NCBI GenBank assembly: GCA_018136815.1
Contig: CM030936.1
Span: 5,975,685 to 6,039,684 of the forward strand
Length of the DNA stretch: 64,000 nucleotides
Direction of reading: 5' to 3'
DNA from: Isochrysis galbana
Lineage: Eukaryota; Haptophyta; Isochrysidales; Isochrysidaceae
Within the stretch, counting starts at the first letter, position 1. Each line of letters starts with the position of its first letter. Both the position numbers and the translations under genes were made by a program. The notes under the pieces were generated by a model. The model had not been told where the DNA came from and ran no database searches. It saw nothing but the letters and a program-made list of their open reading frames with translations. Shown piece after piece: positions 45,075-55,300 of the stretch.

Positions 45075-47111
45075 CTATGAGGGGTCTATGTACCAGATCT
45101 CGTCCCGCCCGTTAGAAGGTGACGCACGCGGGTCCGTCTTCTCGAGCGGCGTGGCATGTCCGGCACCGCGGGTGGCGGGCGTGGCCGCCGCGACGTAGCG
45201 GCCCCGCCGGTTGGCGACGTCCGCTGAGGCGGGCCGCATCGAGCTGTTTGGCCGCCCACCCCCCTCAGCCCAGAGCCGCAGGTTCGCCCACTCGTCCTCT
45301 TCGTCAAGCTGCGGCCCGTGCGCCGGTCGCACGTGCGCGATGCGCCGCTCGCCACTCGATCTACCGCGCCGTTCACGGTAGGCGGCGGGAGCGTCATGCG
45401 CCGCGTGCTCGCGTGTGCTGTGCGCGTTCAACTCCTCTGTCTGCTCACGTATGCGCGTGTTTAGCCGCTCAATCTCGGCGCGCGCCTCCGCGAGCTCGAC
45501 CTCCGCGCCCTCCCTCGCGGCACGCGAAACAGCCAACGAGGCATCGGCTGCGTCGGCACGCAAGCGTGCGCGCTCCAGCCGGTCATGAAGCGCGGCACGC
45601 TCGTCTTCGAACTGCGAGGCGTCGCGCTCGGCTGCGCGCGCTGATGCTGCGATCTCCGCGCGCAGTTTGGCCACCACCTGCGCCGCTTCGCTTGCCTCTT
45701 CATGCAGACGAGGCAGCTTGGCTTCCGCGTCAGCGCAACGTGCCTCCAGCCGCGCTGTCTCCGCCTCAAGCTCACGCGCGCGCATGGTCGCAGCCTCGGC
45801 CTGCCGCTGCGACTCGCCGCGCAGCGCCTCTGCCGCCGCAGCTCGCTTTCCTTCCTCTTCAGCCTTCGCCTCCGCCGCCACAAGGCCCGCTTCAACGCGC
45901 ACGAGCGCCGTCTCCGCGACCTCGGCGCGCGTACGCTGCGCCGCCGCCTCGGCTCGCGCCGCTTTGGCCTCCTGCTCCACGTCAGTGATGGCGGACACCT
46001 GCGCCCAAGTCTCCTCGACGAGACGTGTCACCGCGAGTAGCTCAGCCTTTGCCCCCGTCTCCGCCTGCTGCGCTCGCTCGCTGAGCGCAGCGGCAGCACG
46101 CGCATCGGCCTTGGCCTCGGCGCACTCGGCGGTCGCTGCGTGGCGCGCCGCATCCGCCTCGAGAAGTGCTTGCTGCGCGCCGGCAAGCTGAGCGCCAAGT
46201 GTGACCGCACGCTCTTCGGCAGCCGCGCGCGCTTGCGCTCCGACGGCCAGCCCGTCGCACTTGGCATGAAGCTCGCGGATCGTGTCGTGCGCCGCCCGAA
46301 GCTCGGCCTCACGCGCACGGAGCTCGGCCTCACGGCCGGCGAGCGCATGCCTCGCCTGCGCGAGGTCTGTCTCGAGGCTCGCCGCACGTGTACGCTCGCG
46401 CGCGCTGTCCTCCCGCTCGACGCGGAGTGCGGCCTCCGCCACAGCAAGCTCTTGTCGCGCCGCTGCGAGGGCTGCTCGCTCCGTCACCAGTGAGGCTCCG
46501 CCGCGCTCAACCGCTTGCGTCGCGGCGCTTGCAGCGGTTGTCGCGGCAGCAAGCGCGCGCTCTGTTTGCAGCCGGCGCTCCTCAGCCTCACACGCTCGCA
46601 TTGCGGCAGCGGCGCGCTCGGTGCGGGCCTCTGCTGCAATCCTCCTTGCACTAGCCGTCAGTGCCGCCATCTCGGCCTCCACGACCGGCAGCTCCGCCTC
46701 GAACACGGCGTGACGTATGCGCGCGAGCCGCGCGTCCTCCTCCGCGCGCTCGCGCTCCGACTCGAGGGCAAGGCGGGCGAGCCGCTCACGCTCGGCACGC
46801 TGGCGACGGTCGCGGCGCGCCTCCTCCCCCTCAAGCACTAGAGTCTCGATTCGTTCACTCGCCTCCGCCAGCTCGGCCGCGTACTCCTCGGCAGCAGCCT
46901 CGGCGGCGGCGAGGCGAGCAGAGAGCCCAAAGTCGGAAGGCAGCCTCTTCACTGTGGCAGTGGCAGCTTGAGCGGGCGCACGCGGCGAGTCTGGCTTGGA
47001 GGCGCGTGGGGTGGGGCAGATGGAAGAGCTAGCGGAGAAACGTGCCGCGCGCGGCAGCGGCGATGGGCCTGAGGAGCGAGGGCGGCGTGTGGAGGAGGAA
47101 GCGGCGGGCAT
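45075..47111 (-). CDS. Long Ala/Glu/Arg-rich coiled-coil protein
   Basis: Single exon, 678 residues from ATG (MPAASSSTRRPRSSG), immediately downstream of a C/T-rich leader on the sense strand. Residues about 70-570 are almost continuous heptad-type helix with LEAE, AEAE, REAELRA and ERLNTRI motifs and virtually no proline. The first 60 residues are Ser/Pro/Arg-rich and basic. The last 100 (GRSSGERRIAHVRPAHGPQL, then DEEDEWANLRLWAEGG) are disordered and end in DEIWYIDPS. No enzyme domain is present. Such rods are common in centrosomal, basal-body, golgin or other scaffold proteins. Nothing in the sequence decides among these. The extreme alanine content partly reflects GC-rich codons. Confidence 0.75.
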   Translation of the reverse strand: MPAASSSTRRPRSSGPSPLPRAARFSASSSICPTPRASKPDSPRAPAQAATATVKRLPSDFGLSARLAAAEAAAEEYAAELAEASERIETLVLEGEEARRDRRQRAERERLARLALESERERAEEDARLARIRHAVFEAELPVVEAEMAALTASARRIAAEARTERAAAAMRACEAEERRLQTERALAAATTAASAATQAVERGGASLVTERAALAAARQELAVAEAALRVEREDSARERTRAASLETDLAQARHALAGREAELRAREAELRAAHDTIRELHAKCDGLAVGAQARAAAEERAVTLGAQLAGAQQALLEADAARHAATAECAEAKADARAAAALSERAQQAETGAKAELLAVTRLVEETWAQVSAITDVEQEAKAARAEAAAQRTRAEVAETALVRVEAGLVAAEAKAEEEGKRAAAAEALRGESQRQAEAATMRARELEAETARLEARCADAEAKLPRLHEEASEAAQVVAKLRAEIAASARAAERDASQFEDERAALHDRLERARLRADAADASLAVSRAAREGAEVELAEARAEIERLNTRIREQTEELNAHSTREHAAHDAPAAYRERRGRSSGERRIAHVRPAHGPQLDEEDEWANLRLWAEGGGRPNSSMRPASADVANRRGRYVAAATPATRGAGHATPLEKTDPRASPSNGRDEIWYIDPS

Positions 47112-48625
47112 GGGCTGGAGGGGGGGGGGGCAGAGAGAGAGGGAGGGAGGGGGAGAGAGAGACGGAGGGAGGGAGGGAGAGGGGGGAGAGAGAGAGAGTG
47201 AGAGAGAGAGGGAGAGAGAGAGGGAGAGAGAGAGGAGAGAGGGGGAGGGAAGGAGAGAGATAAGAGAGAGAGAGAGAAAAAATGTGGGGCAGGGCAATTT
47301 GAAAGTGAGGTGATTACGATAGAATAATGGGATGAGTAGAGGAGAGGAGAGGGAAGAAAGGGGGGAGGGGCAGAGAGAGAAATATTGTAACGTGGGAGGA
47401 CGTTCTTTTTGGTTCTCTGGCTCTCTCTGGAGTACCGGGCGAGAAGTATCAACAGGCGGGGATGAGAAGCGTTTTTGCCTAGAACAGAAAAGAGGAGAGA
47501 TCTACAGGGTAAAGTGAGAGGGAGAGAGGGAGAGAGAACCACAGAGGGAGAGAGATCGGCAGGGAGGAAGACACGACGTCGGGGAGATTCAAGAATAGAG
47601 AAGAAGAGTACAGGGAAAGAAGGAGAGAGGAAGGGGGAGGGAGAGGCAGGGGAGGGAGAGGCGGAGAGAAGAGAGAGAGAGAGTACCCTAGGAAGTAAAG
47701 TAAAGTAGTCAGTAGTTGAGGGTGTAGGCGGGAGGGGGGGGGCGACGCTGCCACTCCCTCTCTCTCTCTTTCTCCCGCAGGAGTTTTTTTGTCAGAGTTT
47801 TCTTGTTGTCCTAGTTTAATCCTAGTGCTGAGGGACCGTGCCTTAACGGCAACGGAGCCTAGCTGGGAAACACAGCAGGAGCGTCTCCAAACACAGTAAA
47901 TACAGGCTGTGTTTTACATTTGTACAAACACAGTCAAACACAGTCCAAAACACGGTGATACAGGATACAGGAGGGGCGGCTCTCCCCTCTCTCCCTCTCC
48001 CCCCCCCCCCCCCCCCCGCACCCCCCCCTCTTCTCGCGAGCGTGGCCCGAGCGCGCCCCTCTCTTCCCCCTCCCTCATCAACACCATGTCCAGCTTCGAC
48101 CCCAACCGCAGCCGTGCCTCGCGCGCGCGCGATCGCCTCGAAGGCGAAGGCGAGGCAGTAGATGCTGATGCCTGCGATGAGGCGCTGGTCCGTGAGCCGT
48201 GAGCCGTGAGGTTGAGGTGCTCCCAGCCCTAGCTTCGCAGCGCTTTCAATGGGCGGCGTTGCTCAATGGAGCACAAGGCCAAGGCTCGATCCGGATTGCC
48301 GCCGTGCAAGAGCACGAGGAGGAGAAGGAGGTGCCTGCACGCGCGAGGAGGCTAGAGGCAGTGTTTGGTGTTTGGTGTGCTCCCCGCGCGCGCCACTGGG
48401 CTGAGCCAACCCTTGTTGCAAGGCGTGCGCAAGCGCTCGCTTGCGGCGAAGCGCACCGATCCTGTGTGGGCATGTGTGATCAGTGACCATCCTCGCAGCA
48501 CAATGAGGATGATCCAAATCACCCTGCCTGCGTCCTGCGTGGCGTTGCGCAGGCCACACAGTCCCGCCAGGTTTGTGTGAGAGAGCGCAGGCATGCAGCG
48601 GACGCTCCTGGCCATGGGCCATGGA
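47112..48625. other. C/T-rich leader and gene-free spacer
   Basis: 47112-47700 is purine-rich on the plus strand, so pyrimidine-rich on the sense strand of the coiled-coil gene, and probably contains its promoter and 5' UTR. 47870-47960 has five ACACAG(T) phrases. A C-run lies at 47999-48017. A short open frame from ATG 48086 (MSSFDPNRSRASRARDRLEG) has no family features and is not called. Confidence 0.5.
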
Positions 48626-48812
48626 CCTAGATGGGAAATACGTATTTACTGTATTTGGCCAGCCAGAGACCAAATACATATGTATTTGGCTGTATTTGAA
48701 GCGTGTCCTGGGTTGTAGGCCTCGAATGTATTTGAAATGTATTTGGCTGGAGGCCAAATACATATGTATTTGGCTGTATTTGCAGGCCCCTGCACCGTAT
48801 TTCCCATCTAGG
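48626..48812. mobile_element. 187-bp inverted-repeat element (MITE-like)
   Basis: CCTAGATGGGAAATACG at 48626-48642 is matched by its perfect reverse complement at 48796-48812. Both ends abut GCCATGG (left GCCATGGA, right GCCATGGG), a possible target duplication. The interior has a direct repeat of CCAAATACATATGTATTTGG (itself a palindrome) at about 48669 and 48754. It encodes nothing. Confidence 0.7.
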
Positions 48813-48838
48813 GCCATGGGCCTTGGGATATGGGGTGG

Positions 48839-51558
48839 CTTTGTGTCGCATCCAGAGTATTTTATATACTCTATGCGGATGCGGTGTCTCCATCATGCGT
48901 TGTGTGAAGAAAATTGAGTGAGTTTTGTTTTCACCAGTGAGTTGTCTCGAAGTCTCGAAGCTCCGCCGCATTGCACGCCGAATTTGTTCGTTTGTCCTTA
49001 TTTGTTATTTGTTTCGTTGGTTTGTTTGTGCGATGTTGCGCAACTAAGTTTATACTTGGTTGACCCATGGGGGGGCACGAGCCCCCCCCTCTCTCCACTC
49101 CTCCCCTGCCATGGGGGAGGAACCACCCATCCTCATGGCATGCCTGATGGCTTGCCAGGAGGCCACTGCCCTACTGATCCACTCCCTTCCCCACAGGCTC
49201 GCCTCATTCGCCCATCCTGGCCCCTCGTGACCAGCCCATTGCTCCAACCTCCCCTCCCCCCCTGGTCGACAGGCAGACAGGTGCAGCGTGGGGGCCCCTG
49301 AGGCTCGAGAGCGCCAGCGAGGGAGAGGCAGGGGAGGCCAGGGCCCAGCCCCAGCCTCCTCTACCCCCTGAGCTGGCNNNNNNNNNNNNNNNNNNNNNNN
49401 NNNNNNNNNNNNNNNNNNNNNNNNNNNNNNNNNNNNNNNNNNNNNNNNNNNNNNNNNNNNNNNNNNNNNNNNNNNNNCTCCAGGAGCCTCCAGGGGTCGC
49501 CAGAGGGCAGCTGGAGGCCTGCCGCAGGCGCGCCATCGCGCGTGCCGCAGGAGAGGGGAGAGAGGGCGCGGAGAAGGGGGTGGGCGGAGCGAGAGCTCCG
49601 CTCACCGAAAAATTGGTAAGTCCCGCTCCTGTTTACAGGATAAGTCGGGACTGAAGCCGCCGCCCACTCGGAGACACAGGAGGAAGGGGGGGAAAGATCA
49701 CCGGGGGGTGGCGCGGGCCACCGGACCATATCTAAGCCCTTCACCCCTATCCCCCTAGTAGTGCACGGGGGGAGCCGCCTGATGGCGGGGGGAGAAGGGC
49801 CGGGGAGTGGGGGTGTAGAAAGTATGCTACGTACTATGTGTAGTAGGTAGTGGTTCCATTCGCCGCGAGTGCGGTAAGAATATTAGAAGGTTTTTTTTTT
49901 GTGCGATGTTGCGTTAGTTTTCGGAGTTTTCTTGTTGGTGAGTGAGTGATGTGGGGTGGTGTCTCGTGGCCCCTCGTCGCGATGTAGCGCGCTCCCTCCC
50001 CCTCTCTCAAGACTTCTCTTCACTCTGTGCCCCTAGCTTGCCCCATTGAGACTTGACACGATCAAGCTTTCGCTTGATTCGACAGTTTGAAGACATCCCT
50101 CACTCAATCGCACGGCCTCGCTTGCACTCCGCGCGCGCGCGCCATGCCCACCCATCCCTCATGTGGTTGCTTGCAGCCCGCTTGTTTGCCCGCATGACAC
50201 ATACGCCCGCTTGCCCAAGGGAGTGAGCTGTGCTCTCGCCCATGGTGCTGAGGGTGGTTGCCTCACCATTCCTCGCCATTCCCTCGCCTCTCGCCTCGCC
50301 CCCGCCTCGCCATGTCTCCGCTTCCCACCCGTCTTTCCATCATTCTCCCATTTTGTGTCTGCCCGTTGTACTTGAGCGTCGGTTGATTGCTTGAAGTAGT
50401 GCTTGTCTAGGTGGTTGACTTGGGTAAGTAAGTGGCCCGCTCTTGATCTGCCCCTTGGCCTTTGTCTCGATCGTGGCGCGCATGTCGAGGCAGCCATCGT
50501 TCTTTGTTCGGCGTTTGTCGGTCTCCATTCACTCTTTCTCTCGATTTGCTCGCTCCCGTCCCTATCTGCTTTCTTTCGTTTCCGTTGCTCCGTTTCGATT
50601 TCGAGTTCGAGTCCTTTGATATGATATGATGTGCTCTCTGAGGGAGAGCCATCACTTGTTTGGCCATGCGCCATGCGCTCATGGTCACCGCGTGGGAGCG
50701 GTTTTTCGTCACAAGTTTGTTTGAGGCTTTGATGGTCGTCGCTCGTTGTTTGATGTCTGTTCTGATGCGTTCTCGATGGTCTAGATTTTGTCCGAGTTGG
50801 TTGGTCATCGCGGTCTCGATTCTCGTTGATTCTTCCTTTGGCTTGCTCGTTTCTCTCGATTCACCTTTCGCTTTCGATTTCTGAATTGTGTTTGTTGTCC
50901 TTGAAATTGTGTGTGCCCACTCAGTCCGGACGTGCACCATGATGTGAGACTTGTCTTCAAACCGCGCGCTTGCGCTTGCGCAATAGCGCTTGGTTTAACC
51001 CACTGAGAGTGCACGCTCTTTGGGGGGTGAGACACTGAGAGTGCACGCTCTTTGGGGGGTGAGACAAGGGGTCATCACACCCTTTCACATGTGTTTGATT
51101 GTTTCGATTTGTGTCCGTTTGTTCAAGCTTGTTTTGGGCCTGATCACCCCATTACTCGCGTGGACGCTCGACTTAAGTCGGGGGGTGTCGCATCCAGAGT
51201 ATTTTATATACTCTATGCGGATGCGGTGTCTCCATCATGCGTTGTGTGAAGAAAATTGAGTGAGTTTTGTTTTCACCAGTGAGTTGTCTCGAAGTCTCGA
51301 AGCTCCGCCGCATTGCACGCCGAATTTGTTCGTTTGTCCTTATTTGTTATTTGTTTCGTTGGTTTGTTTGTGCGATGTTGCGTTAGTTTTCGGAGTTTTC
51401 TTGTTGGTGAGTGAGTGATGTGGGGTGGTGTCTCGTGGCCCCTCGTCGCGATGTAGCGCGCTCCCTCCCCCTCTCTCAAGACTTCTCTTCACTCTGTGCC
51501 CCTAGCTTGCCCCATTGAGACTTGACACGATCAAGCTTTCGCTTGATTCGACACTTTG
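48839..51558. mobile_element. Young non-autonomous LTR retroelement with nested insertion
   Basis: The left LTR spans 48844-50084 including an 873-bp insertion; the right LTR is 51186-51553 (368 bp). Both start TGTCG and end CGACA. A 5-bp target duplication, CTTTG, flanks the whole element (48839-48843 and 51554-51558). The internal region (50085-51185, 1.1 kb) shows no gag or pol, so this is a TRIM- or LARD-like element that would need enzymes from elsewhere. A G-rich run (GTCGGGGG) sits where the polypurine tract is expected. The two LTRs look identical apart from the insertion, so the element is very young. A tandem CACTGAGAGTGCACGCTCTT unit is doubled near 51000-51062. Orientation is not certain because no coding sequence is present. 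Confidence 0.85.
49028..49913 (+). mobile_element. Family A copy 3 inserted in the LTR
   Basis: The insert (49041 to about 49900) interrupts the left LTR and is flanked by GTGCGATGTTGCG at 49028-49040 and 49901-49913, a duplicated 13-bp LTR sequence (up to 16 bp if flanking T is counted). It begins CAACTAAGTTTATACTTGG and ends in a run of ten T. The middle is lost in a 100-base assembly gap (49378-49477). The right part (GGGCCACCGGACCATATCTAAG, here cited as GGGCCACCGGACC and CTAAGCCCTTCACCCC) is shared with 28010-28230 and 23265-23440 reversed. It is younger than the LTR element. Confidence 0.85.
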
Positions 51559-52080
51559 CACCCCAGGCTGGAAGGGGAAGGGGCTGGAGGCCACACGGGA
51601 GGCCACATAGTCCCGTCTCGTTTGTGTAGCCCGGTCACTCACTACGGGGGTCACGGAGAGAGAGGGGATCTCGAGTGGAGGGTGGCGCGCCCACCGCATG
51701 TGTTAGCTTCCCTAGTCTACGACCTACGACTTGTGTACATAGTTTTGGATGCGGGAGTGCGGTGATTCTTTGTATACATATATCGAGGACTCCTCCTTCT
51801 TGGACGATCTCCTCGCCTGCACTCTCTCTCTCTGGTGAGCCCGTTTCTCTTCTTCTCTCTCCTTTTCTGCCTACCTCTACTATCATCCTCTCCGTCCCTT
51901 CTTCTACCTCCCTCTCTCCTCACCTCTCTATAATACAATATTGTACTCCTTTCCACAAGAGCGACCGGGGCGGAGCAGAGATCCCCTCTCCTCCCCCTCT
52001 TCCTCCCGCTCCCCCTCCCCCCTTCCCCGTCCCCCTCCCCCTCCCCCTCCCCCTCCCCCCCTGCCCTCCCCTCTCGGCGC
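51559..52080 (+). promoter_or_regulatory. Spacer and C/T-rich leader of the SAM/LRR gene
   Basis: 51820-52080 is almost entirely C and T on the sense strand (CTTCTTCTCTCTCC, then CCCCCTCCCC repeats) and ends at the ATG. The first 250 bp are ordinary spacer. A TATATA-like stretch occurs at 51775-51785 and a TATAATA at 51939. Function is inferred from position only. Confidence 0.4.
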
Positions 52081-52270
52081 ATGTCGGCTGAGGACCCCCT
52101 CGACTCTCCCGCTGCCCTCCTTTCTCTGCTCCGCGGGGCTGGATTGGCCCACCTGACCGAGGCACTCGCAGGGGAGACTCTATTCTCGATTGCAGAGAGA
52201 CTCCACGATGACAGTGAGCTGCTGCGCCCACACACCCCTGGCTTGCCTGGCCCAATGGCGCGCGCGCGCG

Positions 52271-52302
<32 letters not shown>

Positions 52303-55300
52303 GCGAGAAGCAAAGCGGGGGCCCCTTAGCACACGCGGTCGGGTCCGCTTCTTCGTGCACTCGCTGAGATGTTATCCATCGCTGAATGGAGGGGGCAACC
52401 TCGACACCCGCTCGTTCAATTGCAGAACGAGTGGGTAACCCACCGAAATCTTCTCCTTCCCACTCACAGGGCCTTCCGCGCTCGCGCACCTCAAGCTTTG
52501 CGGCGTCAAGTCGCTGCGCGAGCGCCAGGCGGTCGCCAACCGCGTCAGCCGTGCCGTGCGCGAGGGACTGCTCGACTTTGGCGGCCGTGCGAGCGCCGGC
52601 GAGGCGGCGCCTGATCTGGCGGCGATCCTCAGCCAGGTGCTCTCACTGCTTAACGCCATCACCGACGCCCGGCTTGAAGCGCCGCTCACATTGGGTGCCC
52701 CTCAGGCGGGCTCAAGCGAGGGCGCGCCGCGCGAGCCTCCCGTCTCTGTACGGACGGCACTGCTTGTGCGTCTCGGCCTTGGCGATTGCGCCTCCGTGCT
52801 TCTCGGTCGGAATCGCCCTGTCGACGCAGCGCTACTTGCAGCCTTGCCACGCGACACCTTTGCACAGGCACTGCAGGAGCTCGGGCTGCCCTCCGCCCAC
52901 GCGCGAGCCATGGTGGACTGGACGCACCCGGCTCGCACGAGGGTTGGGAGCGGCGAGCCTGCAGTCGACAGCGACGGAAATGTGGGCAGGATCCCGGCTC
53001 GCGCCGAGAGGTGCATGGAGCTTTGCGACCAGAGTGTGGTGGAGCTGCCCGTGTATGGGCCTGCCATTGGTGGGGCGAGGACGCCAATGCGGCCGGGGCA
53101 GACGCGCAGCTCGGAGGGGGCAGAAAGCGGAGCCGCGCTGTCGACTGCGGACCCGCCTGCACAGGAGCAGGCGCGAGCGCCCGTGGGTGCAGGCGGCAAG
53201 GTGGCGCATGGTGCGCGCGTCAGAGAGGCGCGTGCAAGGTATTTGGGCGAGGCGCCTGTGGCGAGCCGATCCGAGCAGCCAACGCCTTTCCGGCAGGGCA
53301 GGGTCGAGTCGGGACCGGAGTTGGCAGCAGAAGATGCGCCCACGGGACCGGCATTGGTGCGGCAGGTCATCGCCTCTGCGATGGGCTCGGCCGTCAGACG
53401 GCACGCGCAGGCCCGGCTGCGCCACGTCGCGCGGGAGGCTCGGGCCACAGCGATGGCTCGAGCCGTGCAAGACGCTATTGACTCTGCTCGCATGGTGGAA
53501 GCGGCCTTGCAGCGGAGTGCAGCGCGACGGGAAGCGGAGGAGCGGCTTAGGCACCGGCGGTGCCGACTACGCGCCGGATGTGCAGAGAGCCGTCTCCAAG
53601 CCTCCAAAGCGCCGGAGTTCGAGGGCGAGTCTCAGCCGGATGTTTGGCTGGGCCGCGGCGATGAACAGGGTGTGGCAGGAGGCACTTGGCGGACGGCCTC
53701 CGTTGCTCGGCTCGTTGTCATCACTGTGAGACGGGCCCTCTCGCGAGCCGCTGCAAGAGCCCTCGATTTACGCGTTGGCATGCGGAACAACTTCCGCAAC
53801 GGGGATGCCGAGGAAGCGCGCTCAACTGGTAGCGCGCCTCAACTCGTTGACGAATCCTCGCATGCGCAAACCTTCCATGCGCACCCCGAGTCTGCTGACG
53901 GCGCCGCCATCCCGCCAGCCGTCCGGCAGCTGGTATCTGTTGCCCTCTCCAAGGCGCTGACATATCCAAGGCGCGCCCGCGCAGCGGTTATCGCGGCTGC
54001 AGCCACGCTGCGTTACCACGCCGCGGACGAGCCGGTGCGTGGCGCCATCGACGCGCCACATGACGCCCTTCGCTGGAACGTGAGACAAGGGCCTGCGGAC
54101 TCTTCACCGACGCCGGCCGCGGTGTCGCGGCGCTGCGACGAGGCGGATAGCCCCATCGACAGCGAGATGCTGACGCAACCGAGCGCCGCCGATTCACACG
54201 GAGTGGCTGTGGAGCCTCCATTCCGATCCAGCCGGCGAGCCGCCGCAGCCGCGCGCGACGCCGTGTTGCGCGAGGCGCAAGCGGATCGTGCCTACACGCG
54301 TGAGCTTCGCCGCGGCTTCCACAGTCGACGCGTCGACCGGCTTGGTGCCGAGGCAGCCAGTGGACCGAGACCTATCTACATCTCCGCGAACGGCGAGCTT
54401 AGACGTGGCGCCGCCACCGCACGTAGCGCCGCGAACGCGGGTGGCACCGCACGTCAGAACGGCGGGGATGGCGTAGTTGAAGGCCATGACGGTACCCGCA
54501 GCAGCTCTTCGAAGAGCCTGCGGCTCATTCTCTCGAGTGGGCGCGCTGTGGGCGTAGGCTGGAACGTGTGCAGAACTGTGGCGGACCTCATCGCTCTCGC
54601 CGCCAAGCTTGAGCGGAGCTCGATGACCGAACTGGTCGCGCGGCACACGCTGCTCTTGGTTGATTCAATCCCGGCCCGGGCCCTGGCGTGTGCCGATCTC
54701 CACTCCGCCTTTGGCGACGTGGGCATTGCTCCGGGTTCGACCCTGCGCCTCCATCCGCGGCTGGCGCGCCTCAGCCAGGCAACACGCATGACCGAGCAGC
54801 GCCACGTGAAGCACGCTGCGAATGCGTCGTCATATGGAGCGACCGCGCCTACGCCTGACAAGGGGCCAGCCACGCGCGCTGGGTACGTCGATTTGTCCTC
54901 GAGCGATAGCGACGATGGCTCCGATTGGTCTTGCAGCTCCCGCCGCAACCCGGCCTCTGGGGGTACCTCCGACGTGGGAACGAGCGCTTTTTCCAGAGCG
55001 GTCGCGTCAGAGCGAGCCGTTGACCCGCGCCTGCCGCCGCGCTCGGTGCGGCGGCGCGCACGGGAAGCGCTTGTCGCACAGGCTCGCTCTGGCGGCGTTG
55101 GCGGGTCGCCCACGCTCGTCATCTTTCACGACGCTGCCATCGCCGTGCCGATGCCCACAGTCCCGCCCGCTGGGCCGTGGGCATTTCCTCCGGCCGCGCT
55201 GCGCATGCCCCTGGCCGGGCCCCTCAAGGCGTGGGTGTGCGGTCGACGGAATCCTCCTGCAGCGCTGCCACCGGCAGCGCCTGGCGTGGCCCTAGTATTC

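Noticed and set aside
45119-46713. Plus-strand frames of 100-290 residues opposite the coiled-coil gene
   Set aside because: Antisense shadows of a GC-rich gene; composition is Arg/Ser/Ala only, with no domain.
50085-51185. Open frames in the LTR-element interior (for example 50159-50674)
   Set aside because: No capsid, protease, reverse transcriptase or integrase signature; composition is Arg/Ser/Thr-rich run-on.
52386-53729. 447-residue plus-strand frame overlapping the SAM/LRR gene
   Set aside because: A shifted reading of the same exon. The other frame continues for over 2,000 residues and holds the domains.
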